A stretch of DNA of 41,878 bases, taken from an uncultured Victivallales bacterium (GTDB lineage Bacteria; Verrucomicrobiota; Lentisphaeria; Oligosphaerales; JAFGRS01). Numbering within the stretch: the stretch's first letter is position 1; each line of letters starts with the position of its first letter. Positions 26,001-34,263 of the stretch are shown one piece after another. Location: NCBI GenBank assembly GCA_903837355.1, contig CAILUI010000143.1, positions 1-41,878 of the forward strand, written 5' to 3'. Under the pieces are notes generated by a model. It had not been told where the DNA came from and searched no databases. It was given only the letters and a program-made list of their open reading frames with translations. A program made the translations under genes and the position numbers.

Positions 26001-29000
26001 ACCGGGGTCGGCGTCACCCTGCAGGTCCGCAACGCCGCTGGCCAGGTCGTGGCCGATCTCTTCGCCGTCGGCGCGCCGCTGCTGACCGACCTCGACGCCG
26101 TCGACGGCGCCGGCCAGGTGGCCGCCTCGGGAACCGGCAGCGCCCGCTGGACACTGATCCCCACCACGGATGCGGCGCCAGGAGGTCCGACAGAGTACTA
26201 CGTCGGCGGTACCCTGCAGTACCACGATGGAGCGGCGCTGGTAAGTGTCACCCTGACCCCGGCCCCGATCACCGTCTACCCACAACCCGAACTCGAGCTG
26301 ACCTACTTCCACCAGCGCGATGTGATCGGTGACGACCCCTGGACCGCTGACGTAACCGAAGCCTCCGAGCCCTACGAACTGGCCGTCATGGTCCGCAATC
26401 GGGGCGCCGGCAGTGCCCGCAATCTGCGCCTCGAATCGGCACAACCGCAGATCATCGACAACGAGAAGGGGCTACTGATCGACTTCAAGATCATCGCCAC
26501 CGAGATCGCCGGCGAAAACCTCCTTCCCACCCTCACCGCCGACTTCGGCGAGGTGGCCCCAGGCGCCATCGAGATCGGCCGCTGGTGGCTGACGTCGACC
26601 CTGCAGGGGCAGTTCGTTGAGTACTCGGCAACCTTCCGCCACCTCGGCGCCTGGGACGACGACCGCCTGTCGATCATCAAGAGCGTCGAGATCCTTGAGC
26701 TCACCCACACCGTCTGGGCGGGCGGCGCGCTCGACGACGGCCAGCCGGACTTCCTGGTCAGCGCCGTCAGCGACAGCCTGGCATTGCCCGATGCCCTGTA
26801 CCTCTCCGATGGGCAGGTGCTGCCGGTCGGCCTGGCCCCCACGGCAACGCCCGATGGAGCGGTCACCCAAACGCACCGAGTGGTCACCCTGCAAACCACC
26901 ATCGGCCCCGGCTGGACCTACCTCCGGACGCCAGACCCGGGCGGCGACCACTACCGCCTGGCACGCGTCGTCCGCCAGGCTGCCGACGGCTCGACCACCG
27001 ACCTGCCGCGCGCGAACTACTGGCAGACCGACCGCACCTTCATCGGCCTCGGCCAGCGCCCGCGCCTGGAAAGCAACCTGCACCTCTTCGACGCCGCCGG
27101 ACCAGGCCTCTACACGCTCTACTACGAACCGCGCGACCAGGCCGGCCCGCGGGTCCTGGCCTTGGCGGCGCCGGGTACCGCACCCCTGACCACGCCGCTC
27201 AGCGACCTCGAGGTGACCTTCTCCGAAACCATCGCTCCCGGTAGCTTTACGGCCGCCGACCTGACCCTGACCCGCAACGGCGGCCCGAATCTGATCTCCG
27301 CCGCCGTCACCGTGGTGCCGCTCAGCGCGACAACCTACCGCATCGCGGGGCTGGCGGAACTCAATGCGGCAGGCGGGGAATACCGCTTGAGCCTTGAGCT
27401 CAGCGGGCTCACCGACCTCTTCGACAACCCGGGAACGGGAGCTCGCACCTGCGTTTGGACCAGGCTGGGCGACGAGCCCGCCGTCATGGCCATCGCTGGC
27501 GTGGCGCCGGGAAGCCGCAATCTCCCGGTCGAAGAGCTGGACGTGACCTTCTCCGAAGCCCTCGCTCCGGGCACCTTCAGCCGCGCCGATCTGACCCTGT
27601 CCTGCGACGGCGGCGGCGACCGGCTCGGGCCCGCGGTCGCAGTCGCCGACCTGGGCGGCGGCAGCTTCCGCGTCACTGGCCTCGGCGGGCTGACCGCAAC
27701 CCCAGGCACCTATGTATTCCGCGTCGACGCCAGTGGCGTGCAGGACGTCGCTGGCCTCGCGGGCCGCGGCAGCCGCGAGGCGGTCTGGACCGTGGACACC
27801 CAGCCCCCCGCGGTCCTGAGCCTCAGCCCCCTGCCCACCGCCGGCGCCACGCGGGCCGCGGTGACGGCGGTCGACATCGTCTTCTCCGAAGGGCTCGCCC
27901 CGCTGTCCCTCGGCGCCGCCGCCCTGAGCCTCACCCGTGACGGGGGCAGTGACCTTCTGGACGGGAGCGTGCAGATCGCCGCGCTCGGGGAAGCACGCTA
28001 CCATGTCTCCGGGCTGGCTGCGCTCACGGATACCGAGGGCGACTACGAGTTCAGCGTCGACGGCCGGCAACTCCTGGACCATGCCGCCAACCCCGGCCTG
28101 GGTACGGCCCAGGTGCGCTGGCGGCTGGACCGCACCGCCCCCGCCCCCGCCACGGACCTGACGGTGACTCCCGACGCGGGCACGTCTGCGGCCGACGGCC
28201 TGACCAATGTCACACCCCTGACCGTGCACGGCAGTCTCGCCGAGTCCGGCCTCGCCGTCGACGTCGTCGACGAGACCAGCGGCCGTACGCTCGGCGCGTT
28301 GACCGCGCTCGGGACCACGTTCGCCTGCCCGGTGGACGTCGGCAGCCCTGGCCCGCATCGCCTGCAGATACGGACAACGGACGCCGCCGGCAATGCGACG
28401 ACCTCCGTCCTCGCCGTCTTCGTCGATCTGACGCCGCCCCTGCTGGCCGGCTACAGCGCGGCGCCCCCCCTGCGCCGCGAGCCCTTGACCGAGATCAGCG
28501 TGCGCTTCTCCAAGGCCATCGACCCGGGCACCTTTGATCTGGCGGACGTGACCCTGCAATGCGCTGGCGAACCGCTGGACCTGGCAGGCCTGCGCATCCT
28601 CCAGACCGCGCCGACGGAGTTCCTGCTGCAGGGCCTGCCCGTGCCTGCGCGCCCCGAGGGCAGTTACGTGCTCTGGGTGGACGCCCGCGGGGTCTCGGAT
28701 CCGGCCGGCAATGCCGGCACTGGGCCCGCGAGTAGCGCCGCTGACGACGCCGGGGAGACGGTGCTGCGCTGGCAGGTCGACCAGACGCCGCCGACCGTGC
28801 TCGGCCTGACCGCTGACGCCACCCCACGGCGTGCCAAGACCTGGACCTGGCACGCCGACGAGGCGGATAGCGCCGTCCTCTTCCGCTACCGCGTGGACCA
28901 GTCGGCCGCAGGACTTCCCGCCGGGGCCTATGCGGCCGTGACGGCGACCACCCGTAGCGCGGTCGACGGTACGTGGTACATCCATGTGCAGGCGCAGGAC

Positions 29001-30275
29001 GGGGCCGGCAATGAGAGCCCGGTCGTGACGGCCTTGGCGGTACTGGACAACACGGCGCCCACGGTGACAGTCGGCCCGGCCCCCGGCCAGGCGGATCCCA
29101 CCCTGGCCGAACCGGTCCGCTTCCAGGTGCACTTCAGCGAGGCCGTGAGCGGGTTCGGCGAAGGGGCTGGCGATGTCGTCCTGGGCGGCACCGCGGCGGC
29201 AACGGCGGCCGTGGTGACCATGGCGGAGCCCCTCGACGGCACTACCTACACGGTCGCCGTGAGCGGCATGGCGCGCTTCGGCACGGTCACCGTCACCGTC
29301 CCGGCTGGAGTCGCCAGCGATGCGGCTGCCAACCCGAACTCGGCCTCGCTAGCCGCCCAGGTTACCTACTCGCCGCAATACCGCGTGACCTTCGACCTCG
29401 GCGCGCACGGCCGGCGGACGGGCGGCGGCGAACGGGTGCAGGACGTCCTGCAGGGCGCCGCCGCGGCCGCGCCCACCATCGAGGCGGCCGTAGGCTGGGT
29501 GTTCAGCGGCTGGGATACGGCGTTCGCTGCCGTCACCGCGCCGTTGGCCGTGACCGCAACCTACCGCCCGGCGGCGACAGTCGCGCCGGACGGCGTGTTC
29601 CTGGCCCAGGTGGACCGGGCCGCCGTGGCGAATGGCCGCGGTTGGTGGAACCTGACCGGCGCCTATGCGACCACGGTGAAGAGCAACCCGCTGACTATGG
29701 ACCTGCTGCACGACAGCTCCGGTCGGCTGTCGGGAACCGCCGCCTACACGGTCGCCAAAGGCACCACGGTCATCATGCCCGTCAAAGGCAGCGTCCGTGG
29801 CGCCAGCGGCAACATCACCATGAAAGGTACGCTCAGGGGCGCCGATCCCGCGTCGGCCGTCTCGGTGTCGCTATCGCTCCTCCTGGCGGTGGACACCGCA
29901 AACCGCCAACTGCTGGGGCGCATGAGCGGCAGCGTCAGGACCAACGGCACGACCACGCCCGTCGACGCCCCCGTGACCCTCGCCCTCCCTGCGGCGATGG
30001 ACGGCACCTGGACCCTCAGGCTCCAGCTTGAGCACAGCGACAGAGGCGTCGCCGGCACCGCCCTGCTAACCCTCGCGGACGGCGTGGCCCGCGCCTTCAC
30101 AGTGCAGGGAAAGGCCCACGCCGCGAGCGTCATGCTCAGCCTGACCGGGGCGCCCGCCGACCCGGCCGCGAAGGCCATCCAGATCCGCACCACCATCGCG
30201 CCGCTGGAGGGCGGCTGGGCCCGCCTGGAGAGCCTCTCTGGCAGAGCCTACGGCCAAGCGCTGACGTGGTGGTAG
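20094..30275 (+). CDS. Giant multidomain secreted/surface protein (FN3, CARDB, Ig-like)
   Basis: A 3,393-residue protein. GAGGAG (20079-20084) precedes ATG 20088 (3 bases) and ATG 20094 (9 bases); the latter is chosen. A signal peptide (ACVLLLLAGFTHAQA) is followed by SRE motifs at residues 50, 70, 91, 209, 229, 347 and 367, spaced 20-21 residues, between FN3-like modules (about 104-203, 241-342, 379-484, 486-574, 576-666). Then come three CARDB domains (676-1059), NEW3-like sandwiches (1160-1370), a carboxypeptidase-regulatory-like domain (1376-1465), a Cys-rich region (1583-1745), a helical region (1760-1927), a NEKGLLIDFKII-containing module (2066-2250), several Big_5/SbsA-type Ig-like domains (2352-3093), an InlB/List-Bact repeat-like domain (3094-3160) and a C-terminal beta domain (3161-3393). 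No sorting motif is recognised. Adhesion or a structural surface role is inferred. Confidence 0.85.
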   Translation: MVRRRQGTRLPEPPRGSWRVHPAARACVLLLLAGFTHAQAQTLLLREVVSREICVHVGGVRTPALAEVVSREATLSTAGDQAGVLSPQTLSRETDLCVATAAAPAPVTELQVSIDPTGATAQLDWSGYNELLQRDVVRYSIYLSDQPFTTVAAATPYASVGAGTQALTIGGLEPWRDHCFAVVAVDALGQYSPTVFYAASYPLTRELVSRETGLLVAAGVPSGQGQTLSREVSLVAGTAAPPAAVTELTLSASPTADAVTLDWSAYDEVLQRDVARYDIYLADLPFADVGAMAPYTTVPAGTQSLRISGLAAWRDHCFAVVAVDALGHFLATVEYSAAYALTTEVVSREVCVHVGGSDRPLYAQVTSREAALLVPEPGVPAPVTGVDSGFTATTSATAYGAVDLAWPSYNEPAQIDVARYRIYVGPSYFDDVTALTPFGFAPAGVLAHTVVGLAGGAIHYLAVVAEDALGHWNPVVRAVSAQASVSALGEVREFAAQSLADRLLLSWLPPASAELFLDHYLVYVGANPTPTLVPRGTTSLAVEGLEPAHGYACRVTTVDWIDTESGGASLLAATWLANPTGVQARAFDGQARLTWTAVTPASLLQHYAVYVAATPFASVAGLTPVLTTRGTRADLGGLTNGTEYTCAVTAVNLSAGADPTVTPVAVTPHPVPPVEYADLAVGTVAAPTQAYDGDTVTVTWPVANRGLGTTGDGTPDGVVDAWMDRVVLSRDAILGNIDDLLLASVPHAGSLLPAADYTGTWTGTLPVGVTGAFHVFIWVDAGDAVAEYPDAEQNTGESLALLQIDPPALADLVAEHVGLGVATAVFGGPLALEWTVRNAGNLTVDRGWTDAVWFSRDHVLSPATDLFLGAFPAPAGALPPGATYTLTQTLILPSADALPTGDWSVLVVADEAGRVAESDEANNLAVSASVQMSLPVLPDLKVTAVSAPTTVLSEAWFAVRFRTANVGLATAASATGWEDRLLLSTDALAGDDLLLGSYAFAGPLPVTGAADAIERVVTVRAPLAAGEYWLVAQTDVADRVLEIGEANNVLVALQPLQVESAYTATVGTAIDVAASGTPIPLTGTAALFGSGEAATHALVNIHIVVHGFTRVISALTDDTGHFQATWRPLANEGGHYTLGACHPGQATAPVQDAFDLVGLALDLPATALALMVGAEETAAVLTLRNLGEAPVTDVTIAVAGLSANLSASVTPMTIAALPGQGALALTLRARAAGPLPTEGSIVLSLASHTTAARQVTVPVTVILQTPDLVVTPAEVLAAMVGGEVRPVNLSVGNLGAVAADLVTVSIPEAPWLKLSTPAVFGPLAPGATAPLELLLCPANDLPLGPYQGQITVSPANGPARTVPFTFRMVSTAVGTLTVYAVDEYYYFTPGQPRLAGATVTLRDAGSDVPVATAVTDADGMATFAVLPEDYYQLEVTAPRHASSSSVVFVSAAGVNEQLMFLSRQTVTYVWSVVPTAVEDVTEITIEALFETNVPAPVVTVEPTVLDLAGLDEVGQTRSVNLTLRNHGWIAAQNAHFNIGTHPYFTIVPLLSDLGTLPARSSLVVPVRLTRSGRQAPGAKDEGGCALPMAVEYDFICGPRRVPGSAPVQVSNLGGNCPSAIGFPVAEGGGGGGGILHVQGAATGISTCDECAPRRLGEMLSCAVGFIPGVGCAAGLYDCLSGPEPGTPWYSYLLNCIYAGVGCAADLGVVGNVFDGLRCYCDIAHACDGLPGHPAQDDPGCDLLNFQWPDSWWFKSGAVTAAGGRTALSAYDTALATLHTRTLRLLSQLDWLVELFGDERWLRPDAAPAVGPFLERFLAAANAASEDGERISPAEQSSLETDVLPTGVDAGMVTHLVERWNRSLEYWQAGLVNSTDVLAGESQDFIALDRLQARLGTHQQALADTAAEGFTSIAESLDAARADLMVALTTETSGGGVCARVRLQINQRAVQTRDAFAATLLLENRTATPLTGVGVTLQVRNAAGQVVADLFAVGAPLLTDLDAVDGAGQVAASGTGSARWTLIPTTDAAPGGPTEYYVGGTLQYHDGAALVSVTLTPAPITVYPQPELELTYFHQRDVIGDDPWTADVTEASEPYELAVMVRNRGAGSARNLRLESAQPQIIDNEKGLLIDFKIIATEIAGENLLPTLTADFGEVAPGAIEIGRWWLTSTLQGQFVEYSATFRHLGAWDDDRLSIIKSVEILELTHTVWAGGALDDGQPDFLVSAVSDSLALPDALYLSDGQVLPVGLAPTATPDGAVTQTHRVVTLQTTIGPGWTYLRTPDPGGDHYRLARVVRQAADGSTTDLPRANYWQTDRTFIGLGQRPRLESNLHLFDAAGPGLYTLYYEPRDQAGPRVLALAAPGTAPLTTPLSDLEVTFSETIAPGSFTAADLTLTRNGGPNLISAAVTVVPLSATTYRIAGLAELNAAGGEYRLSLELSGLTDLFDNPGTGARTCVWTRLGDEPAVMAIAGVAPGSRNLPVEELDVTFSEALAPGTFSRADLTLSCDGGGDRLGPAVAVADLGGGSFRVTGLGGLTATPGTYVFRVDASGVQDVAGLAGRGSREAVWTVDTQPPAVLSLSPLPTAGATRAAVTAVDIVFSEGLAPLSLGAAALSLTRDGGSDLLDGSVQIAALGEARYHVSGLAALTDTEGDYEFSVDGRQLLDHAANPGLGTAQVRWRLDRTAPAPATDLTVTPDAGTSAADGLTNVTPLTVHGSLAESGLAVDVVDETSGRTLGALTALGTTFACPVDVGSPGPHRLQIRTTDAAGNATTSVLAVFVDLTPPLLAGYSAAPPLRREPLTEISVRFSKAIDPGTFDLADVTLQCAGEPLDLAGLRILQTAPTEFLLQGLPVPARPEGSYVLWVDARGVSDPAGNAGTGPASSAADDAGETVLRWQVDQTPPTVLGLTADATPRRAKTWTWHADEADSAVLFRYRVDQSAAGLPAGAYAAVTATTRSAVDGTWYIHVQAQDGAGNESPVVTALAVLDNTAPTVTVGPAPGQADPTLAEPVRFQVHFSEAVSGFGEGAGDVVLGGTAAATAAVVTMAEPLDGTTYTVAVSGMARFGTVTVTVPAGVASDAAANPNSASLAAQVTYSPQYRVTFDLGAHGRRTGGGERVQDVLQGAAAAAPTIEAAVGWVFSGWDTAFAAVTAPLAVTATYRPAATVAPDGVFLAQVDRAAVANGRGWWNLTGAYATTVKSNPLTMDLLHDSSGRLSGTAAYTVAKGTTVIMPVKGSVRGASGNITMKGTLRGADPASAVSVSLSLLLAVDTANRQLLGRMSGSVRTNGTTTPVDAPVTLALPAAMDGTWTLRLQLEHSDRGVAGTALLTLADGVARAFTVQGKAHAASVMLSLTGAPADPAAKAIQIRTTIAPLEGGWARLESLSGRAYGQALTWW

Positions 30276-30678
30276 GCCACCCATTCGGCCCCTTGCCCTC
30301 ACCGGCTTCCGGCGGCATAATGCGGTGTCAGTGCGGGCAGATGGGACGTCAGAGGTAGAGCCTTACGAGTTCACTGAACCCCTGGAATCCTGGGTGCCAA
30401 GATGAGGCTGTCAGGACGAGAACTGCCACCAGACTGTTTCACTGACTACCTCGGACTCTCTGCATCCTGGCCATTCTCTTCGTCAGCCTGTTCGCCCTTG
30501 CTTCCCTTGGGCATGCTCCTCATCCACGCAGCATCCAGACCCCTCGCGAGCCTCCTCCACGACGGTTCTCCGGCAGAGGCTTTCCGTTCGAAGCGCACAC
30601 CGCAGACGGAGGGATGGCACATGGGACGTGCGCAACGCTCAGCACTGACCGAGCCGGCCTGCTGCCACTCTGAGTTTC

Positions 30679-30706
30679 GTCATTGGTCATCGGTCATTCG
30701 ACACTC
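30679..30706. repeat. Short GTCATTG-type heptad tract
   Basis: Four 7-base units: GTCATTG, GTCATCG, GTCATTC and the degenerate GACACTC. It is too short to stand alone but keeps the same period as the other tracts in the window. Confidence 0.5.
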
Positions 30707-30767
30707 CACGGTTCTCGTACAAGTGAACCCCTACGGAGTTGACTCGCGCCCGCGGTCTTCTGGAGCG

Positions 30768-30798
30768 GCGCCCGGCGTGGGCAATACCCGCCGGGCGC
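30768..30798 (+). promoter_or_regulatory. Strong hairpin upstream of the oxidoreductase gene
   Basis: A 10-bp perfect stem (GCGCCCGGCG and its complement) around an 11-base loop, about 110 bases before the start codon. No T-run follows. It could be a leader structure or mRNA-stability element. Confidence 0.4.
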
Positions 30799-30907
30799 GG
30801 CATCCGCGGCCGGGCCCGGTATGTTATGGGCGCGCGGAGGGTGCGCGGCCCGCTGAACGTCGGCCGCGCGGTGAGCGAACAACCGCGCCGGAGAGGGAGT
30901 TTGAGCC

Positions 30908-32236
30908 ATGGAACAGATCTTGCGCATTGGCGTCATCGGCGGCGGGATGTTCTTCGATGACATCATCGGCCCGGCCCTGCACGACTTCCAGCGTGGTGGC
31001 TTTGCCGGGGCGCTGAGCAGCATTGGCATGAGCCACTATGCGCCGCGGGTGGCCGGCATCCGCGTCGAGTTCGTCGCCATCGGCACGCGCAGCGCCGCGC
31101 GTGGCACCGCCGATCTGATTCGAGGCGCCTTCCTCGACGAGTTTCCCGACGCCGAGCTCAAGGCCTACTATGGCGACACCGTCTGGCGGGAGATGATCGC
31201 TCAGGAGCGCCTCGATGTGCTGCTGGTGGCCAGTCCCGACCATCTGCATACGCAGCCCATCCTCGACGCCCTGGCGGCCGGCCTGCATGTGGTCGCCGAG
31301 AAACCGCTCTGTCTGCAGACGGCCGAGGCCGACCGCATTATCGCGGCCGCGGCGCGGGCCGGGCTGATCGTCGCGGTCGATATGCACAAGCGCTACGATC
31401 CCTTCGTGCGCGAGATGATGACTCGGAGCCTGCCGCTCTACAACCGCATCTACCGGGTGCGGGCGGTGCTCGAGGAGCCGTTGCAGGTGGCCACCGAGGT
31501 CTTCCAGTGGGTCGAGCAGTCCAATCCCTTCGCCTACGTCGGTTGCCACTGGTTGGATGTCGTCGGCCACTACATGGGGGTCAAGCCGCGGGCGCTCTAC
31601 GCCACCGGCGAACGCATGCTACTGGAGAACTGGGACCGTTACGTTCGCGAGATTGCGATCCTGAAGCAGAAGGACGTGGCCACCTTCAGCCGGCACGAGG
31701 CCATCCACGCCTGGGACGCGATGAACGTCAACATCACCTACGACAACGGCATGCGTGGCGACTTCAACAACGCCTGGATCAACCCGGCCGAGTTCGAGGG
31801 TGCGGTGAACCAGGAGTTGGAGGTCTACGGCGTGCTGGGCCGCGGTTTCGTGGACCAGCAGGATCGCGGCTTCCGCGAGACCATCACCGGCGACGGCACG
31901 CGCACCCGCAATCCGACCTTCGGCGGGCGGATTCGCCACATGGGCCGACACACCGAGCTCTACGGCTACGGCAAGGCCTCACTCGCGGCCGGGCTGCTGG
32001 CGATCGCGCGGGTGAAGTTCCTGGGTGAGCGCATTGAGGACTTGGGGACGAGCTACCCCGATGCCTGCAGCCAACGCTCGATCACGCAGATCATCGAGGC
32101 GGCGACGGCCGTGGCCGAGCTCAACCACCACTACCTCGGCGAGCGCGGCGCGGCGCCGGTGACGGCAGTCTTTACCGAGGATAGCACCACCCTGATCGAC
32201 CCCCTGGGCGGCAACCGCGAACTCTACCGGCGCTGA
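30908..32236 (+). CDS. Gfo/Idh/MocA-family oxidoreductase
   Basis: A 442-residue protein. ATG 30908 follows GAGAGGGAG. The N-terminal Rossmann fold shows GVIGGGMFF (8-16) for NAD(P) binding, then VLLVASPDHLHTQPILDALAAG and the family hallmark AEKPL with Lys132. The C-terminal alpha/beta domain includes CHWLDVVGHYMG. The family oxidises or epimerises sugars, inositols or their derivatives with NAD(P). It is cytoplasmic and alone on its strand; its end is 15 bases from the end of the convergent ModC-type gene. It could process sugars freed by the glycan island, but it lies some distance away. Confidence 0.9.
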   Translation: MEQILRIGVIGGGMFFDDIIGPALHDFQRGGFAGALSSIGMSHYAPRVAGIRVEFVAIGTRSAARGTADLIRGAFLDEFPDAELKAYYGDTVWREMIAQERLDVLLVASPDHLHTQPILDALAAGLHVVAEKPLCLQTAEADRIIAAAARAGLIVAVDMHKRYDPFVREMMTRSLPLYNRIYRVRAVLEEPLQVATEVFQWVEQSNPFAYVGCHWLDVVGHYMGVKPRALYATGERMLLENWDRYVREIAILKQKDVATFSRHEAIHAWDAMNVNITYDNGMRGDFNNAWINPAEFEGAVNQELEVYGVLGRGFVDQQDRGFRETITGDGTRTRNPTFGGRIRHMGRHTELYGYGKASLAAGLLAIARVKFLGERIEDLGTSYPDACSQRSITQIIEAATAVAELNHHYLGERGAAPVTAVFTEDSTTLIDPLGGNRELYRR

Positions 32237-32251
32237 GCCGGGCCGCCGCGG

Positions 32252-33322
32252 CTACTCCGAGACGCGGATGCTGGTGGCCTTGATCGCCACGTAGACCGGT
32301 GTGCCCTCATGCAGGCCGAGGGCGCCGTAGGCGTCCGGCGTGATGTCGGCAACCACCGGTAGGGCGGCATCGACCTGGACGCGCAGCCGGCCGCCCAGAT
32401 TGGCAACTTCCCGGACCGGCCCCCGGAAGAGGTTTCGCGCCGAGGTGTGCGGTTCCTCGGTGCTGACGGTCACATCGGACGGGAAGAACGACACACTCAC
32501 TTCGCCCTCGAGCTCGGTGACCGCGTGCAGGATGGCGTTGCCGATACGCACCTGCCGGGGCTGATCGCCGCCTGGCTCCACCGTGCCCTCGAAGTAGTTG
32601 ACTCCGGTGAAATCGGCGACAAAGCGCGAGCGCGGGTGCTGCAGCAACTCCTCGTGCGACCCGGAGCGGCTGACGTGGCCCTTCTCCATGACCAGGATCC
32701 GCCGCCCCAGCACCAGGGCGTCCTCGTAGTCGTGGGTCACTAGGATGGCGGCGACGCCCAGTTGGCGCAGCAGTTGCCGCAGTTCGCGGCGGACGTGTTT
32801 CCGCGAGGTCGTATCGAGGGCGGCGAGCGGTTCGTCGAGCAGCAGGACCTTGGGCTCGATGGCCACCGCGCGGGCCAAGGCTACCCGCTGTTGTTCACCG
32901 CCCGAGAGCTGTGCCGGGTAGGCCTCGGCGAGGTCGCGGATGCGCAGCAACTCCAGCAGGGTGTCGACCCGCGGCGCACACTCCGCCGGCGAGCGCCCGC
33001 GCGCCTGCAGGCCATAGGCCACGTTGCGGCGGACGGTCAGGTGCGGGAACAGCGCATAGTCCTGGAAGACGTAGCCCACCTCACGGGCTTCGGGCCGTAC
33101 GTTCACCCCGGTGGCCGCATCGTAGACGGTGTGGGTGCCGAGGCAGATGCGCCCGCTGTCGGGGGAGTCCAGGCCAGCCACGCAGTTGAGGATCGAGGTC
33201 TTGCCAGCACCACTCGGGCCAACCACGGCGACCACCTCGCCGGGGGCGACGTCGAAGGTGACGTCAAGCTCGAAGTGGCGCAGCGCCCGGCGCAGGCAGA
33301 CGTGAGTCAGCGCAGCGTCCAT
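32252..33322 (-). CDS. modC: Molybdate/tungstate-type ABC transporter ATP-binding protein (ModC-like, copy 1)
   Basis: A 356-residue ATPase: Walker A GPSGAGKT (35-42), Q-loop Gln87, signature LSGGEQQRVALARA (139-152), Walker B LLLDEP (Asp163-Glu164), H-loop THDYED, and a C-terminal TOBE-type regulatory region ending in TSIRVSE. GGAAGG (33334-33329) is followed at once by ATG 33328, which overlaps the permease stop as ATGA, and by in-frame ATG 33322 six bases on. The second has better spacing, but both are possible. It powers the permease encoded just upstream. Specificity for molybdate or tungstate is inferred from the ModA-like partner and from the MoaD/ThiF genes nearby. Confidence 0.85.
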   Translation of the reverse strand: MDAALTHVCLRRALRHFELDVTFDVAPGEVVAVVGPSGAGKTSILNCVAGLDSPDSGRICLGTHTVYDAATGVNVRPEAREVGYVFQDYALFPHLTVRRNVAYGLQARGRSPAECAPRVDTLLELLRIRDLAEAYPAQLSGGEQQRVALARAVAIEPKVLLLDEPLAALDTTSRKHVRRELRQLLRQLGVAAILVTHDYEDALVLGRRILVMEKGHVSRSGSHEELLQHPRSRFVADFTGVNYFEGTVEPGGDQPRQVRIGNAILHAVTELEGEVSVSFFPSDVTVSTEEPHTSARNLFRGPVREVANLGGRLRVQVDAALPVVADITPDAYGALGLHEGTPVYVAIKATSIRVSE

Positions 33323-33324
33323 AG

Positions 33325-34263
33325 TCATCCTTCCCCCCGCGTGGCGGGGCCCGCCGGGCGGCCCCCGCCCCAGCCACCGCCGCGGCCACCCACCGCATCC
33401 AGGGTCGGCTGCAGCAGGCGGCGCGCCACCACGAAGACGAGCAGGCAGACGGTCAGCATGACCACGGCCAGGACGATGCCGGCGTGCAGATTCTCGTTCA
33501 TCGTGGCCAGGATGGCCAGCGGCATGGTCTGCGTCCGGCCGGGGAAGCTGCCGGCGAACATGATGGTGGCGCCGAACTCGCCGATGGCGCGGGCCCAGGT
33601 CATGGCCAGTCCGGCCAGCAGGCCGCGGCGGCAGAGCGGCAAGATCACCGTCCACAGCCGGCGCAACGGCCCCGCCCCCAGGGTGCGCGAGGCCCGCAGC
33701 AGGTTCTCCGGGACCATCGCAAAGGCGCCGGTGGCGGCTTTGATGTAGTACGGCGAGGCCACGACGAACTGCGCCATGACTACGGCCGCCTGGGTGAAGG
33801 AGAGCCCGAGGCCCATCACCTCCAGGTGTCGACCGAGGTAGCCGCGCCGCCCGAAGACGAGCAGCAGCGCCACGCCCGCCACCACCGGCGGCAGGGTCAA
33901 CGGCAGTTCCAGCAGTGCCTCGACCAAGCGCCGCCCGCGGAACGGTACCCGCGCCAGGGTGTAGGCCACCGGCGTACCGATGGCAAAGGTGAGCCCGGTG
34001 GTGATCAGGCTGGTCACCAGCGACAACAGCAGGGCCTGCTGCACCAACCAGCAACACTCGGCCGATCTCAGCACGCGCAGGGGGGCGTGGAAGTAGAGGG
34101 CCACCAACGGGAAGATCAGAAACGCCGTGAACCCCAGGGTCACGGCGATCCCGGCCACACCCAGCCATGAGCGTTCCGTCCGCAGGCGGGGTCGGTTGGC
34201 GCCCGTCCCGCGGCGCGGTTCGGCAGCAGGGGGCGCCTCAGGGCGTGTCGATGGTGTAGCCAT
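33325..34263 (-). CDS. modB: Molybdate/tungstate-type ABC permease (ModB-like, copy 1)
   Basis: A 312-residue membrane protein with about six membrane segments and the ModB/CysTW-type EAA loop (LPLCRRGLLAGLAMTWARAIGEFGATIMF), which docks with the ATPase. ATG 34263 has GGGAGGT nine bases upstream and lies inside the end of the binding-protein gene (26-base overlap), so translation is probably coupled. The C-terminal tail is Gly/Arg-rich and longer than usual. It forms a transporter with the adjacent ModA- and ModC-like proteins. Confidence 0.88.
   Translation of the reverse strand: MATPSTRPEAPPAAEPRRGTGANRPRLRTERSWLGVAGIAVTLGFTAFLIFPLVALYFHAPLRVLRSAECCWLVQQALLLSLVTSLITTGLTFAIGTPVAYTLARVPFRGRRLVEALLELPLTLPPVVAGVALLLVFGRRGYLGRHLEVMGLGLSFTQAAVVMAQFVVASPYYIKAATGAFAMVPENLLRASRTLGAGPLRRLWTVILPLCRRGLLAGLAMTWARAIGEFGATIMFAGSFPGRTQTMPLAILATMNENLHAGIVLAVVMLTVCLLVFVVARRLLQPTLDAVGGRGGGWGGGRPAGPATRGEG

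Larger units (their letters stand above)
30276..30907. other. Intergenic region before the oxidoreductase gene
   Basis: A 632-base stretch with no supported gene. The only long frame (from 30402) lacks a ribosome-binding site and recognisable protein features, and runs into the next gene out of frame. It holds a short heptad tract (30679-30706) and a strong hairpin (30768-30798). TTGACT occurs at 30739 but without a convincing -10. Confidence 0.6.

Noticed and set aside
26472..29132. 886-codon minus-strand open frame opposite the giant gene
   Set aside because: Low-complexity Arg/Gly/Ala-rich translation with no motif or start signal; the plus strand encodes recognisable Ig-like domains here.
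30402..31016. 204-codon open frame in the intergenic region before the oxidoreductase
   Set aside because: No ribosome-binding site, low-complexity translation, contains a heptad tract and a hairpin, and enters the next gene out of frame.
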